Positions 1 through 7,633 of a stretch of 64,000 bases of DNA are shown piece by piece (the stretch's first letter is position 1; the number at the start of each line of letters is the position of its first letter). The translations under genes were made by a program, and so were the position numbers. The stretch is from Celeribacter baekdonensis. Lineage in GTDB: Bacteria > Pseudomonadota > Alphaproteobacteria > Rhodobacterales > Rhodobacteraceae. The notes beneath the pieces were generated by a model that saw only the letters and a program-made list of their open reading frames with translations, did not search any database and had not been told where the DNA came from. The stretch lies in assembly GCF_900102315.1 (NCBI RefSeq), contig NZ_FNBL01000008.1, positions 1-64,000 on the forward strand, in the 5' to 3' direction.

Positions 1-18
1 CGCGGTCCAAGCGCAGGC

Positions 19-50
19 TTGACGTGTGCATATTTATGCACATATATACT
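19..50 (+). promoter_or_regulatory. Promoter with ArsR operator between -35 and -10
   Basis: A -35-like TTGACG lies at 19-24 and a -10-like TATATA at 43-48 (or TATACT at 45-50). The spacer is almost exactly an inverted repeat, TGTGCATA (25-32), two bases, TATGCACA (35-42). A dimeric repressor bound here would cover the polymerase site, which fits autoregulation by the ArsR protein whose gene starts at 79. Promoter assignment is by eye. Confidence 0.6.
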
Positions 51-78
51 GGGCGATGAAAATTGACTGAGCAGGGCC

Positions 79-408
79 ATGCAGACCGAATCCTATATCC
101 AAAGCTGTACCGATATGTTGGACGACCGGATGTTCGCCGCCCTTCAGGACCCGGCGCGTGTCGCGATTCTGCGGCGCATGTTTGCGCTTGGTCGGGCCGA
201 TATTTCGTCCATTGCCGAAGGATTCCCGCAAGACCGTTCCGTCATCTCGCGCCACATCCGCATTCTGCGCGAAGCGGGCATCGTCAGCTGCGAAAATGTC
301 GGGCGACAAACGCTCTGCGACGTCGATGGCCCGGCGATCCTGCGACGGCTTGAAGCGATGACCGAGCAGATGCGCGCCGTCGTCGCGGCCTGCTGTCCTG
401 AAGAGTGA
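79..408 (+). CDS. ArsR-family winged-helix repressor of the sox-like genes
   Basis: 109-residue protein with the ArsR winged-helix plan: helix N-terminal region, recognition helix around residues 50-65 (DRSVISRHIRILREAG), then a short wing. It has five cysteines (10, 71, 80, 105, 106); the last two are an adjacent pair at the extreme C-terminus (AACCPEE). Known sulfide/persulfide sensors of this family (SqrR, BigR, SoxR) and metal sensors (ArsR, SmtB) all use cysteine pairs, so a thiol-based signal is plausible but which one is not shown. It lies 25 bp upstream of a SoxC-like gene on the same strand and has a palindrome in its own promoter, so it probably represses the whole unit including itself. 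Confidence 0.8.
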   Translation: MQTESYIQSCTDMLDDRMFAALQDPARVAILRRMFALGRADISSIAEGFPQDRSVISRHIRILREAGIVSCENVGRQTLCDVDGPAILRRLEAMTEQMRAVVAACCPEE

Positions 409-433
409 CTTTTTTGACCAAATAGGTGCATTC

Positions 434-1660
434 ATGCGTCCATATGCAAACAAACTACGGCTGAACCGGCGGAGCCTTCTGGCCGGGCTGACCGGAGCCG
501 CGGTGACGGCACAAACCAGTGCCGCTCAGGACGGGTTGATGCCGTGGATGCAAACCCTCGGCGATGACGACCTGCCCTATGGCCTGCCCGGCCCCCGCGT
601 GGCCAATGTCGTTCGGCGCCCGGCGGCGGATTCGCCCGGTTTTGAAATCTGGCATACGCCGCTGGAACACCTGCGCGGCACGATCACGCCGAATGGCCTG
701 CATTTCGCCGTGCATCACAACGGCATTCCCGACATCGACCCGGCAGAGCACCGGCTGGTCCTCCACGGCATGGTCGCGCGCCCCCTGAGCTTTGATCTGA
801 ACAGCCTCGCCCGCTATCCGCTGGTGACCCGCACGGCCTTTATCGAATGCGCGGGGAACTCGGCCACCAATGCCGTATCGCCATGGGCCCGCGACATGAC
901 GCTGGGTGACGTGTCAGGGCAAATTTCCGCCGCCGAATGGACCGGCATCCCCCTTCGCATTCTGTTCGACGAGGCGGGGATTGATCCGGCCGCCACCTGG
1001 GTCATCGCCGAGGGGGCCGATGGCGGCCGGCATATGCGCAGCCTGCCGCTGCGCCCCCTCGTCGCGGAAGGAATGCTCGCCCTCTATCAGAATGGCGAAC
1101 CGCTGCGCCCCTCGCAGGGGTATCCGATGCGCATCCTGATGCCCGGCTGGGAAGGCAACGCGCAGATCAAGTGGCTCCACCGTCTTGAACTGGCCGACCG
1201 TCCAGCATGGAGCAAGGACGAATCCGGTCTCTATGCCGATCCGCTTGCAAACGGGAAACTGCGCATGATGAGCCTTGCGATGTCGGTCAAATCAGTCATC
1301 ACCGCGCCCTCGGGGCAACAGGTGATCGCGCCGGGACCGCGCCAGATCGAAGGGCTGGCCTGGTCCGGGCGCGGGCGGATCGCGCGGGTGGAACTGTCGG
1401 TCGACGGCGGGCGCACTTGGACCGAGGCAAGGCTACAGGCCCCGGTGCAGCCCAAAGCACTGACGCGCTTTTCCCTGCCGTGGGACTGGCACAACGAGCG
1501 CGCCATCCTGATGAGCCGCGCCACAGACGAGACCGGAGACATGCAACCGACACGGGACATCTGGCACGACATTTTCGCCGGGCATTCCTTCAACCACTTC
1601 AACGCTATTCAGGCCTGGTCGATCAACCGATCCGGCGAGGTGAAAAACCACTATGCCTAA
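434..1660 (+). CDS. soxC: SoxC-like molybdenum sulfite/sulfane dehydrogenase subunit
   Basis: 408 residues of the sulfite oxidase family. A twin-arginine type signal (LNRRSLLAG, residues 10-18) predicts export of the folded cofactor-containing protein to the periplasm. The molybdopterin domain runs from about 80 to 265 and contains the molybdenum-ligand cysteine in FIECAGNSA (Cys139); the C-terminal Mo-co dimerisation domain (about 275-395) includes the SVDGGRTW motif. SoxC oxidises sulfite or SoxY-bound sulfane sulfur and passes electrons to a c-type cytochrome, which is encoded directly downstream with an 8-base overlap. No soxXYZAB genes are in the window, so it may act as a free sulfite dehydrogenase (SorA-like) instead of in a full Sox complex. 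The 5' flank holds an AGG ribosome site seven bases before the ATG. Confidence 0.85.
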   Translation: MRPYANKLRLNRRSLLAGLTGAAVTAQTSAAQDGLMPWMQTLGDDDLPYGLPGPRVANVVRRPAADSPGFEIWHTPLEHLRGTITPNGLHFAVHHNGIPDIDPAEHRLVLHGMVARPLSFDLNSLARYPLVTRTAFIECAGNSATNAVSPWARDMTLGDVSGQISAAEWTGIPLRILFDEAGIDPAATWVIAEGADGGRHMRSLPLRPLVAEGMLALYQNGEPLRPSQGYPMRILMPGWEGNAQIKWLHRLELADRPAWSKDESGLYADPLANGKLRMMSLAMSVKSVITAPSGQQVIAPGPRQIEGLAWSGRGRIARVELSVDGGRTWTEARLQAPVQPKALTRFSLPWDWHNERAILMSRATDETGDMQPTRDIWHDIFAGHSFNHFNAIQAWSINRSGEVKNHYA

Positions 1661-2318
1661 GATCGCCCTCCTGGCCCTCATCGCTTTCACCACCGCAGTA
1701 TTCGCCGTCAACGCCGCGCTGTCGCAGGTGTCCGATCAACCCGCGATCACAGGGTCCCCGACCCCCGCCCTTGGCCAGCCGTTCGAAGAGGTTGACCTGC
1801 CCGAAGCGCTCCGCACAATCTGGCCCGATGGGCGCAATCTGCCCGAAGGGCGCGGCGGCGTGGCAGAGGGCGCGCAAGTCTATGCGCAGCAATGCGCCTC
1901 GTGCCATGGGGCGACGGGTGTCGAGGGGCCGAACGCGCGGCTGATCGGGTCGGATGGAGTGTTCGGTTTCGGCGACCCGCTGCGACCTGTGCGCATCAAC
2001 AGTCACCCGATCCTGATCCTGTCCGCAGGCGGCATGTGGCCGCATGCGACAAGCCTGTTCGCCTATGTCCGGCGCGCGATGCCCTATGGCGCGCCCGGCA
2101 CCCTGACGGACAACGAAATCTATGCTGTGACGGCTTGGATTCTCTACCGGAATGGCGTGTTGCCAAAGGCCGGTGTGCTCGACCGATCAAGCCTGCCGCA
2201 GGTCTCGATGCCCGGCGCGGCGCGTGTTGTTCTTGACCCCGAAACAGCTGCGGCTGTTCACCACCCAAATCCAACTCGGTCACGCGGCACTCAGTCCAAC
2301 GCCGGATCCGCCGATTAG
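1653..2318 (+). CDS. Mono-haem cytochrome c, short SoxD/SorB-like partner
   Basis: 221 residues with an N-terminal hydrophobic export segment (residues 4-24) and a single haem site CASCH (Cys81, Cys84, His85); Met143 in RAMPYG is a good axial-ligand candidate, followed by the typical last helix of a class I cytochrome c. It overlaps the end of the SoxC-like gene by 8 bases, so the two are translationally coupled and should form an enzyme-electron acceptor pair in the periplasm. Classical SoxD proteins are longer and carry two haems; only one CxxCH is present here, so this resembles the first SoxD domain alone or a SorB-type subunit. The C-terminus (after about 180) is a low-complexity tail with no second domain. 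Confidence 0.8.
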   Translation: MPKIALLALIAFTTAVFAVNAALSQVSDQPAITGSPTPALGQPFEEVDLPEALRTIWPDGRNLPEGRGGVAEGAQVYAQQCASCHGATGVEGPNARLIGSDGVFGFGDPLRPVRINSHPILILSAGGMWPHATSLFAYVRRAMPYGAPGTLTDNEIYAVTAWILYRNGVLPKAGVLDRSSLPQVSMPGAARVVLDPETAAAVHHPNPTRSRGTQSNAGSAD

Positions 2319-2875
2319 ATCGCTTTCGCGGCCTGGGCCGCCGCAGCGAGGACCTCCTCGCGCAACGTCGGGTCCGTCACCGCGCGCGCCATGCCCGCCG
2401 CACCCGACAGCACCGCAACAAGCGCCCAGACCTGATCGCGCGACATCCGCTGGCCGGGTCCATTTGCAATCTTGTCCACGATCTCCGTCAAACCCTCCGC
2501 ATAGGCGTGCCGCGTCTCGTCATCCGCGCGCGCGACATCGGCGGTCAGGGTTGGCAGGGCGCAAGCCTCGTCCAGACCTGTGGCCATCCTGTCACCGAGG
2601 TAGAAATCGACGAACTTGTCCCGCCAGTCCGCACCGTGCCGGGCTTGGAAGTCCTCGATTCCGTTCAGAAGAAAACCCAGCCCATCGTCGACAGCCATGC
2701 GAAAGGCTCCGGCCTTGGAGCCAAGATGGGCGTAGAACGCGCCCGATGTCAGGCCCGCCTCCTTGGCGAGAGCGTCAACGCCGATCCCCCCGAACCCGCC
2801 TTTTCTAAAGCCCCTGCCTGCCGCCGCGACAAGCCTGTCACGCGCGTCCGCTCCCGTTCCTTTTGGTCGAGCCAT
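2315..2875 (-). CDS. TetR-family repressor (first copy)
   Basis: 186 residues. The N-terminal helix-turn-helix (about 8-55) has the family signature GVDALAKEAGLTSGAFYAHLGSK; the rest is the helical ligand/dimerisation domain of the TetR_C_33-like kind. Its stop overlaps the stop of the convergent cytochrome gene by 4 bases. Just upstream of its start are three related palindromes centred on CGATCG, between it and the divergent tautomerase gene, so it very likely represses itself and the tautomerase. The inducer is unknown; nearby tautomerase, cupin and glyoxalase genes suggest a reactive small molecule (inference). Confidence 0.85.
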   Translation of the reverse strand: MARPKGTGADARDRLVAAAGRGFRKGGFGGIGVDALAKEAGLTSGAFYAHLGSKAGAFRMAVDDGLGFLLNGIEDFQARHGADWRDKFVDFYLGDRMATGLDEACALPTLTADVARADDETRHAYAEGLTEIVDKIANGPGQRMSRDQVWALVAVLSGAAGMARAVTDPTLREEVLAAAAQAAKAI

Positions 2876-2893
2876 GTCTCAGATCCTTTAATT

Positions 2894-2977
2894 AAAATAA
2901 CGATCGTTATTTTTCACTTGACGATATAGCGATCGTTATATTACCTGTCATCACGAGCGTTATATAACGATCGGTAT
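2894..2977. promoter_or_regulatory. Three TetR operators in the divergent intergenic region
   Basis: Three palindromes share the core AACGATCGTT. Site 1 (2894-2913) is a perfect 20-bp palindrome; site 2 (2924-2941) is an 18-bp palindrome with one mismatched pair; site 3 (2964-2977) is a 14-bp palindrome with one mismatched pair. Centres are 29 and 38 bp apart. All lie between the TetR start (2875) and the tautomerase start (3024). Assigning them to this TetR protein is inference from position and symmetry. Confidence 0.75.
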
Positions 2978-3023
2978 CAAACTTCAACGCCAAGCGCAGA
3001 GCGCTCATGGAAAGGATAAAACT

Positions 3024-3449
3024 ATGCCATTGCAGGTTATCGTCACCGAAGGATTGCTCAGCCCGGAGGCGGAACACTCCGTCTTTCACGACCTCACTCA
3101 TCTGCTTCTGGAATTGCACGGCATTTCCGACAATGCCTTCATGACGCCCAACATCATCGGCGAAGTTGTGGTGGTGGAGAAAGGTCGCAGTTTCTCGGGC
3201 GGCGCGCCCGCCGACATTGCGGTGTTCGAACTGAAAGCGCCCTCCTTCGTGCTCGCTGATCCGGGGCTGCAGAAGGCTTGGATCGCCAGAGGCACAGAGA
3301 TCATCGAAAAGGCGGCACAGGGTCGTGTCCCGGCGAACCGGATCTACGGCAACGTCGTCCACGCGCTTGACGGTGCCTGGGGCATCGCCGGTGTCGCCTA
3401 TGACAACGCGGCCCTCGGCCAGGCTGTCGCCAGCGGCATCCCGATCTGA
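3024..3449 (+). CDS. Tautomerase-superfamily protein
   Basis: 141 residues beginning Met-Pro-Leu-Gln. In the 4-oxalocrotonate tautomerase/MIF superfamily the proline exposed after Met removal is the catalytic base, and this protein retains it. The length is about twice that of the small 60-residue tautomerases, as in fused two-repeat or MIF-like members. It is the first gene facing the three TetR operators and has an AAGG ribosome site before the ATG. The substrate cannot be told from sequence; keto-enol or dehalogenase-type chemistry is typical for the superfamily. Confidence 0.7.
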   Translation: MPLQVIVTEGLLSPEAEHSVFHDLTHLLLELHGISDNAFMTPNIIGEVVVVEKGRSFSGGAPADIAVFELKAPSFVLADPGLQKAWIARGTEIIEKAAQGRVPANRIYGNVVHALDGAWGIAGVAYDNAALGQAVASGIPI

Positions 3450-3572
3450 CGACAGACCGACCGCCGTCGGCAGCAAGGCATCTCTCCCTTCCAACCAATC
3501 TTTCTGACGCGCCGGAACGGATCGTCCGCACGACCTCGTGTCAGAACCACTCTCTTGCAAGGATCACGTCAC

Positions 3573-4301
3573 ATGAGACCCTCCGCCCTCCGCGGCATCA
3601 GAGCCGCCACATGTATCGCAGCCCTCCTCGGAGCCGTCGCGATGGCTCAGGCCGAAACCAGCGCAGAACTGACGATTCCCGGCCCCGTCAAAGTCATGGA
3701 GGTCGATTTTGAAGCGCGCCCCGTGGCCAAGGCCGACTTCGGATATTTTCGCTTCGTTCCGGGCCAGGTCGCGCCGGTGCACCACCATCTCGCTCCTGCC
3801 ATCGGCCTCGTGTCCAGCGGGCGTATCCTCTATCAGGCCGAGGGCGAACCGGCCCGCATCCTGAACGAGGGCGAAGCCTTCTACGAACCCGCCGGGCCCA
3901 GCATCCTGCGGTTCGACAACATGTCGGCCACGGAATCGGCGGTGTTCATCGACTTCAGCCTTCAGCGCGAGGGAGAGCCGTTCATCGCCCTGGACGAGGA
4001 ACCCGCGCAACCGATCGACCGGACGTCACTGCCGACCATCGACCTTGGCGGGCGTACTGTCGGGCATGTGGATGTCTATTCGCGGCACCTACCGGCCTCC
4101 GCCAGCGCTGAACTGACGGCATCCGAACCGCTGATCGGGATCGTGGCCGAGGGGGTTGTCGAGTTGCGCCTTGATGGCGGCGAGACCACGCGCCTCGTCG
4201 AGGGAAACACCTTTGCCCTGATTGAGGAGGGCGCAAGTGCCGAGTTGGGCAACGGGTCGAGCGAGGTGGAGGCCCGCGTGGTCACCTATCACCTGCGGTG
4301 A
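3573..4301 (+). CDS. Exported cupin-domain protein
   Basis: 242 residues counted from the ATG at 3573, chosen because AAGGA lies at 3559-3563; a TTG 18 bases upstream is in frame but has no ribosome site. An N-terminal signal peptide (about residues 1-27, ending AMAQA-ET) sends it to the periplasm. Residues about 55-130 form a cupin barrel with the metal-binding HHHLAP stretch and a Glu in GEAFYEP; a weaker second cupin repeat follows (about 175-240), so it is a bicupin. Substrate unknown. It sits between the tautomerase and glyoxalase genes on the same strand and may belong to the same TetR-controlled unit. Confidence 0.7.
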   Translation: MRPSALRGIRAATCIAALLGAVAMAQAETSAELTIPGPVKVMEVDFEARPVAKADFGYFRFVPGQVAPVHHHLAPAIGLVSSGRILYQAEGEPARILNEGEAFYEPAGPSILRFDNMSATESAVFIDFSLQREGEPFIALDEEPAQPIDRTSLPTIDLGGRTVGHVDVYSRHLPASASAELTASEPLIGIVAEGVVELRLDGGETTRLVEGNTFALIEEGASAELGNGSSEVEARVVTYHLR

Positions 4302-4395
4302 TCATGGCGCCCCTGACTGCACGCCAATGAAGCAAACAGGCCGGCGGGGCAATCGTGTCCTGCCGGTTCACCACCAATCAGCAAAGGCCATGTCC

Positions 4396-4830
4396 ATGAT
4401 GTCCCACTTCGAAAACAGTCCGGCACGTCTCCTGCACACGATGCTGCGTGTCCGCAACCTCGACCGCGCGCTCGATTTCTACTGCACTGCCCTGGGCATG
4501 CGGGAAATCCGCCGTGAGACGTTTCCAGAGGGCCGGTTCACGCTGGTCTTCGTCGGTTACGGCGAAGAGGCCGACAACACGGTGATCGAACTGACCCATA
4601 ACTGGGACGAGAATGCCTATACGCATGGCACCGGCTTCGGACATATCGCGATCGAGGTCCCGGACGTCGAAAAACTTTGCTCAGACCTCACGCAGGCTGG
4701 CGTCCCTGTCATACGACCAGCAGGTCCAATGCGCTATGCGCCGGTCGAGACGGGTCAGCGCGACATGATCGCCTTCATCACCGATCCCGACGGCTACCGC
4801 ATCGAACTCGTCGAACGCAAGCGAGCGTGA
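4396..4830 (+). CDS. gloA: Lactoylglutathione lyase (glyoxalase I)
   Basis: 144 residues of the vicinal-oxygen-chelate fold. All four metal ligands of glyoxalase I are visible: His in LLHTML, Glu in VIELTHN, His in FGHIAIEV and Glu in YRIELVE. It converts the methylglyoxal-glutathione hemithioacetal to S-lactoylglutathione in the cytoplasm. The start is one of three in-frame ATGs (4390, 4396, 4399); AAAGG at 4383-4387 gives the best spacing for 4396 or 4399. Neighbouring DJ-1 and reductase genes fit a carbonyl-detoxification theme. Confidence 0.85.
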   Translation: MMSHFENSPARLLHTMLRVRNLDRALDFYCTALGMREIRRETFPEGRFTLVFVGYGEEADNTVIELTHNWDENAYTHGTGFGHIAIEVPDVEKLCSDLTQAGVPVIRPAGPMRYAPVETGQRDMIAFITDPDGYRIELVERKRA

Positions 4831-4878
4831 TCCGCCTATTCAAAAGACCCCTGACATCTATCAGCACCCCTCAAAACA

Positions 4879-5114
4879 GTGGGAACTCAAAGGCCCCTCG
4901 TCAGACTCACACGTCCCGCCAACCGGCCGAATGACCTGTCCGAACGGGTCTCGCAGGGTGGTCACAGCGCCATGGTCGACATGTTCAACGTGCCCGAGGA
5001 TGACAGGTTTCAGATCATATCCGAGCATGCCCCGAAAGAGGGCATGATCTGGCCGGACTCATTTCTTGGCATAAAGCATGGTGACATGGTCGCCTTTGTC
5101 CAGATCACCTGTGC
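4879..5114 (+). pseudogene. Truncated tautomerase (Tautomerase_2-like) remnant
   Basis: The frame reads PLVRLTRP near its start, then SAMVDMFNVPEDDRFQII and FLGIKHGDMVAFVQIT, which is the recognisable body of a Tautomerase_2 protein. After the QITCA stretch (about 5114) family similarity stops abruptly and the frame runs on only as antisense of the DMT remnant to 5331. It lacks a convincing ATG: the normal Met-Pro start is replaced by GTG...Arg-Pro. It is thus broken at the 3' end and perhaps also at the 5' end. Confidence 0.6.
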
Positions 5115-5567
5115 GGCAATTGAAACGCCCAGCAAACCGATGACAGCACCCCGCAACCGCGTGCGGTCGGGTCGATGCCTTGGACGTGTCGCCAGCGCCA
5201 GCCTCAGGAGCAAGGTGAACAGCGGGATGGAGGCGAAAAGCACGCCGCCAAGACTGCTGGGAATGCGGGTCTCTCCCCAAGCGATCGCGGCGAAAGGAAC
5301 GGCTGTGGTCAGGATGCCGACAAGCAGATAGCCCCGACAACGCCGAAGGTCTGTCGGCCATCTTTCGCCCTAGGCAACGGCAAGCATCCCAAGCGCCGAA
5401 GCGGCGAGGAAGGCCCGGCAGAACGCGGCAAGTTGGGGCGGGTAAGTCACGGCCGCCATATTGTTGAACAGAAAAGCGAGGCCGAAACCGGCGACAGCCA
5501 GGCCGAACAGGACGTCTGTCCAGACCCTTTCAAGTCCAGACAGCTCCTTGCTTTCCTTATCGTTCAT
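5010..5567 (-). pseudogene. Degraded DMT/EamA transporter gene with in-frame amber codon
   Basis: One continuous reading frame runs from an ATG at 5567 to 5010 but is interrupted by TAG at 5370-5372. Upstream of the stop are two hydrophobic segments with the look of EamA helices 1-2 (residues about 18-65). Downstream, the frame reads LLVGILTTAVPFAAIAWGE and FASIPLFTLLL, typical of the second EamA repeat. The middle of the transporter is missing, total length is about 186 codons instead of about 300, and the C-terminus beyond about 5095 is replaced by antisense tautomerase sequence. The ATG overlaps the stop of the DJ-1 gene (ATGA), so it was once the next gene in that operon. Confidence 0.7.
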
Positions 5568-6253
5568 TCCTTGCCCAGCAGGGCGAGAAGGGACTTGGCG
5601 GCCTTGTGTGAGGACATCGGATTCTGCCCGGTCACCAGCAGCCCGTCCACGACGACATGTTCCGAAAAGGCACCGCCATCGGAAAAGGACGCGCCCGCTT
5701 CCTCAAGTTTGCTTTGCAACAGAAAGGGCACCACCTCGGTCAGACCGACAGCGGCTTCCTCCTGATTGGTAAAGCCGGTGAGGGTCTTCATGTCGACCAG
5801 CGGGAGACGGCCCTCGGCCCGGCAGCCAAGCAACCCGGCAACGCCATGACAGACGGCCCCCACCGGCTTGTCCCCTTTGACCGCGCGGCCAAGCACGTCC
5901 GCCAACTCCGACCATTCGGGAAAGTCCCACATCGTGCCGTGACCGCCAACCAGAAACACCGCGGCAAAATCCGCCGGGGCGGCATCGGCAGCGACCGTCT
6001 TGTCGAGCGCAGCCTGCGCTTGCGCGTCCGCAGCGAAACGTTCCACGCTTTCGGTGCAAAAGTCGGCACCCTCGCTTCCGGGGTCGATTGGCGGGCGACC
6101 GCCTTTCGGCGTCACGATGACGGGCGTGAGGCCAGCATCCTTGAAGACATAATAAGGCGCGGCAAGCTCTTCGTACCAAAAACCGGTCTTGTTGCCGGTG
6201 CCGCCCAATGCGTCGTGGGAGGTCACAAAAAGAAGTATGTTATTCGAGGTCAT
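5564..6253 (-). CDS. DJ-1/PfpI family protein (Hsp31/deglycase-like)
   Basis: 229 residues of the class I glutamine-amidotransferase-like fold. The nucleophile elbow AVCHG places Cys135 followed by His136; GGHGTMWDFP (103-112) and the acidic residue in WYEEL (26-30) complete the usual active-site set. Members act as chaperones, glutathione-independent glyoxalases (glyoxalase III) or protein/nucleotide deglycases. With glyoxalase I at 4396 and a quinone-reductase-like gene upstream, defence against dicarbonyls is a reasonable inference. It is 37 bases downstream of the reductase gene, on the same strand, and overlaps the DMT remnant by 4 bases. Confidence 0.8.
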   Translation of the reverse strand: MTSNNILLFVTSHDALGGTGNKTGFWYEELAAPYYVFKDAGLTPVIVTPKGGRPPIDPGSEGADFCTESVERFAADAQAQAALDKTVAADAAPADFAAVFLVGGHGTMWDFPEWSELADVLGRAVKGDKPVGAVCHGVAGLLGCRAEGRLPLVDMKTLTGFTNQEEAAVGLTEVVPFLLQSKLEEAGASFSDGGAFSEHVVVDGLLVTGQNPMSSHKAAKSLLALLGKE

Positions 6254-6290
6254 GAGGATCAGTTCCTTTTTCAGTTGGCGCGGGATTGGT

Positions 6291-7271
6291 TCAGTCGAAT
6301 GTCACGAGTGTCTTGCCGCGCCCCATCGTCGCCTCGGCATGGCCCAAGGCCTCCCGAAGCCGCGAGATATGGAAACGACCGGAAATTTCGGGTCTGAAGG
6401 CGCCGTCCAGCGCCAGGGTGACCAGGGAGTCGTAAAGCGAGACGATGGACTCGCGCGGAGCCTCGGACAGGAACTTGGTCAGCCAGAAGCCCCGAAGGCG
6501 CAGATCCCTGAACACGAACTGGCCGGCATCGAACCGGGATGGTTGCCCGCTCATACCGCCGTAGATCACGAGCGTTCCGGATGGCCCGATCACCTGCGCA
6601 AGGCGACCGGTGGATGAACCGCCGATAGCATCGAGACCCAGCTTTATGTCACCCTCGCCGATCAGTTCGGCCACGCGACCGGGCAGGCTGTCGTTATCGG
6701 CAATGACATGCTCAGCACCAAGCGCCCGGAGGTCGTCGGCAGCGCCCCCCCGGCGCAGGACATTGAGCGTCCGAAGCCCGCGCCTTTTGGCAATCTCGAT
6801 CACCGAACGCCCGACGGCAGAATTCGCCGCGTTCTGGATGATCCAGTCACCTTGAGACAGAGCAGTAAAATCCTTGAGCATCAGAAAGGCTGTGGCCGGA
6901 TTCACTTTCAGAACCGCGGCTGTTTCGGTTCCAAGTCCGGGCGCGAGTCTGATGAGCTCGCTTTCCCGCAAAACTTGCCGTTCGCGCCAGTTGTCCGTGC
7001 GCAGGGAGATGACGCGATCACCCGGTTTCACGCCGCCGACACCTGCACCAACCGCTTCGACAATGCCCGTTGCCTCATTGCCAAGCGCATCGCCGTTAAC
7101 GGGTGTGCGCGGGTAGACCCCGCGAAACAGCAACAGATCGGAGGGATTGATCGGGAATGCCTCGATACGAACAAGCACCTGATCGTCGGCGGACAGGATC
7201 GGTTCCGGCACGTCGGCCCAGAATGCGACCTCCGCCGGGCGGCCTGTCTTTTCGAATTGAACCTGTTTCAT
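6291..7271 (-). CDS. Zinc-independent MDR oxidoreductase (quinone reductase / enoyl reductase-like)
   Basis: 326 residues of the medium-chain dehydrogenase/reductase superfamily. An N-terminal GroES-like domain (about 25-115, with INPSDLLLFRGVYP) is followed by a Rossmann domain beginning around 140 (IIQNAANSAVGRSVIEIAKRRG). The zinc-binding Cys/His sets of alcohol dehydrogenases are absent, which places it with quinone oxidoreductases and MECR-type trans-2-enoyl reductases. Its ATG overlaps the TfoX-like gene stop (ATGA), so it is translated as part of the TetR-led operon 8533 to 6291. Confidence 0.75.
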   Translation of the reverse strand: MKQVQFEKTGRPAEVAFWADVPEPILSADDQVLVRIEAFPINPSDLLLFRGVYPRTPVNGDALGNEATGIVEAVGAGVGGVKPGDRVISLRTDNWRERQVLRESELIRLAPGLGTETAAVLKVNPATAFLMLKDFTALSQGDWIIQNAANSAVGRSVIEIAKRRGLRTLNVLRRGGAADDLRALGAEHVIADNDSLPGRVAELIGEGDIKLGLDAIGGSSTGRLAQVIGPSGTLVIYGGMSGQPSRFDAGQFVFRDLRLRGFWLTKFLSEAPRESIVSLYDSLVTLALDGAFRPEISGRFHISRLREALGHAEATMGRGKTLVTFD

Positions 7272-7633
7272 GCGGAACCGCGCGCCTTCTTCTTGGAGGG
7301 ACGCGCGGCCCGAAGAGCCTCCGACGCCCAGACAGAGAGCATGTCCGCATCGTCAAGGATGTCATCGGGCGCTTCGTAATAGGCGGCGACCGTGACCGCC
7401 CCCGACGCACCGCTGTAGCGAAACGGCGCGCACTCACGGGCTTTGAAGGCCATTCGGCTGGCATCATCCACCTTCAGGTAAAGAACGCCCTTCATGACAA
7501 AGCCGAACTGGACGCCGTCCGCGCGCAATCCCGCGCCGCCGAAATAGCGGTGAACGGATATTTCGCCGATGCCCTCGATTTGCTCGGCGAAACCCTCTGC
7601 GAGCACGCGTTGAGACAGCGTTTGCGCAGTCAT
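7268..7633 (-). CDS. TfoX N-terminal domain protein
   Basis: 121 residues. The segment GLRADGVQFGFVMKGVLYLKVDD followed by RMAF is the core of the TfoX_N domain (about residues 30-95); the C-terminal TfoX helix-hairpin domain is missing, as in many stand-alone members. TfoX/Sxy proteins regulate competence in gammaproteobacteria, but stand-alone TfoX_N proteins have no settled function. Start taken at the ATG at 7633 that overlaps the upstream TGA (TGATG). Confidence 0.7.
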   Translation of the reverse strand: MTAQTLSQRVLAEGFAEQIEGIGEISVHRYFGGAGLRADGVQFGFVMKGVLYLKVDDASRMAFKARECAPFRYSGASGAVTVAAYYEAPDDILDDADMLSVWASEALRAARPSKKKARGSA

